Shown piece after piece: positions 31,385 to 32,264 of a DNA stretch of 32,264 bases (the stretch's first letter is position 1; each line of letters begins with the position of its first letter). Source of the stretch: Streptomyces sp. CT34 (GTDB lineage: Bacteria > Actinomycetota > Actinomycetes > Streptomycetales > Streptomycetaceae); the NCBI RefSeq assembly GCF_000805335.1, contig NZ_KN708638.1, forward strand, positions 3,247,299-3,279,562. Direction: 5' to 3'. The notes under the pieces are model-generated. The model saw only the letters and a list, made by a program, of their open reading frames with translations. It was not told where the DNA came from and made no database searches. The position numbers were made by a program, and so were the translations under genes.

Positions 31385-32264
31385 GTGCCCGCCGACGTCC
31401 ACCAGCACATCTGGCCGCCCGAGTTCGTGGCCCTGCTGCGCGCCCGCAGCACGCCGCCGCGGCTGGACGGCTGGACGCTGCACCTGCCCGGCGAGCCGCC
31501 GTACGCCGTCGACCCGGCCGACCACGACATCGCCGCCCGTACCCGGCTCGCCCGCGCCGACGGCCTCGATCTGGCCCTGGTGTCGCTCTCCAGCCCGCTC
31601 GGCATCGAGTACCTGCCGCCCGAGGAGGCCGGGCCGCTGCTCGCCGCCTTCCACGACGGTGCGCTGGACCTGCCCGCCCCGTTCGGCGTCTGGGCCTCCC
31701 CCTGCCTGTCCGCCCCAGAGCCGGACCCCGGGTCGGTGCGCCGCGAACTGGCCCGCGGCTGCGCCGGGTTGCAGCTCCCGGCCACCGCACTGCTCGACGC
31801 CGCGGGCTGGGCGCGCTGCGCCCCGCTGCTGGACGCCGCCGCCGCGCTGGACAGGCCGCTGTTCGTCCACCCCGGCGCGGCGCCGCCGGCCCCCGCGGGC
31901 GCACCTCCCTGGTGGCCCGCCCTCGTCCCGTACGTCCAGCAGCTGCACGCCGCATGGTTCGCCTTCCGCGCCTTCGGCCGGCCGCGCCATCCGGGGCTGC
32001 GGGTCTGCTTCGCCGCGCTCGCCGGGCTGGCTCCGCTGCACGGTGAGCGGCTGGTGGCGCGCGGCGGCCGGGACCGCGGCCGGGTGGACCGCGACGCGTT
32101 CTACGAGACGTCCTCGTACGGGACGCGTGCGGTGGACGCGGTCATCCGGGCCGTCGGCATCGATGTCGTCGTCAGCGGCAGCGACCGGCCGTACGCCCGG
32201 CCCGCCGCACCGTCGGCTCCCGTGATCCCCGGCCTCGGCGGGGGCGCCGCCGGCCCTGCCCTGC
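31385..32264 (+). CDS. Amidohydrolase-family protein (amidohydrolase_2-like), runs off the window
   Basis: This partial gene (293 codons visible, still open at the end) encodes a TIM-barrel metal-dependent hydrolase or decarboxylase. The N-terminal ADVHQHIWPPEF supplies the HxH metal pair, PLFVHPGA a later metal His, and VVSGSDRPYA the conserved Asp of the amidohydrolase_2 group. GTG 31385 has GGGAGG a few bases upstream and follows the LacI-type operator. It is translated in a frame that is open to the window edge. Substrate unknown; the family includes decarboxylases of aromatic or semialdehyde acids. Confidence 0.85.
   Translation, partial: MPADVHQHIWPPEFVALLRARSTPPRLDGWTLHLPGEPPYAVDPADHDIAARTRLARADGLDLALVSLSSPLGIEYLPPEEAGPLLAAFHDGALDLPAPFGVWASPCLSAPEPDPGSVRRELARGCAGLQLPATALLDAAGWARCAPLLDAAAALDRPLFVHPGAAPPAPAGAPPWWPALVPYVQQLHAAWFAFRAFGRPRHPGLRVCFAALAGLAPLHGERLVARGGRDRGRVDRDAFYETSSYGTRAVDAVIRAVGIDVVVSGSDRPYARPAAPSAPVIPGLGGGAAGPAL

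Overview
The window looks like a stretch of Streptomyces chromosome (or a close actinobacterial relative). GC content is very high, third codon positions are almost all G or C, GTG and even TTG starts are common, and genes are packed with 4-bp ATGA/GTGA overlaps. It also holds a SigB-type sigma factor with partner-switching proteins, and sortase substrates with both LPxTG and LAxTG signals. No rRNA, tRNA, CRISPR array, transposase or prophage gene was seen. From memory, the gene order resembles the purEK - sigI - hutU region of model streptomycetes; this was not checked by alignment.

Region 1 (1-4300). A minus-strand operon runs purK, purE, then an M19 dipeptidase, each overlapping the next by 4 bp, and ends in hairpins and a short repeat. 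Divergent from it are a membrane-anchored chagasin-like protein and a GtrA-family membrane protein.

Region 2 (4300-8340). An OmpR-type response regulator and its histidine kinase lie on the minus strand. A 509-bp intergenic region separates them from a POT-family peptide transporter, which is followed by a strong terminator.

Region 3 (8357-12777). Four minus-strand genes form a cell-surface operon: a small LPQTG protein, a DUF916-like secreted protein, a membrane-anchored protein with a neocarzinostatin-like stretch, and a larger LAATG protein. The first and last share a homologous domain but carry different sorting signals. I consider this one of the least explained systems in the window.

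Region 4 (12969-15290). A RsbW-type anti-sigma kinase and a STAS anti-sigma antagonist (minus) lie divergent from a SigB/SigF-family sigma factor (plus): a stress-type partner-switching module.

Region 5 (15308-21010). The histidine utilisation operon hutU - M20 amidohydrolase - hutF - hutI is read from one promoter. That promoter overlaps an inverted repeat that could be a repressor site. HutG is absent, and the M20 enzyme sits where N-formylglutamate deformylase would be needed. HutF carries a 34-codon stretch that looks inserted.

Region 6 (21032-24077). A four-gene translationally coupled cassette encodes a membrane protein, a winged-helix regulator, an ABC ATPase and an ABC permease. It is preceded by a symmetric two-tier palindrome that covers the likely -10 box.

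Region 7 (24234-28721). A fold-III PLP decarboxylase, an RpiR-family regulator and a divergent aromatic amino acid lyase form a group. The lyase lacks the Ala-Ser-Gly triad that makes the MIO cofactor (it has Gly-Thr-Gly), and several repeat families lie upstream of it.

Region 8 (28779-32264). An ECF sigma factor with a SnoaL-like C-terminus and a LacI-family regulator lie on the minus strand. A plus-strand amidohydrolase runs off the end of the window, with a LacI-type operator between the last two.
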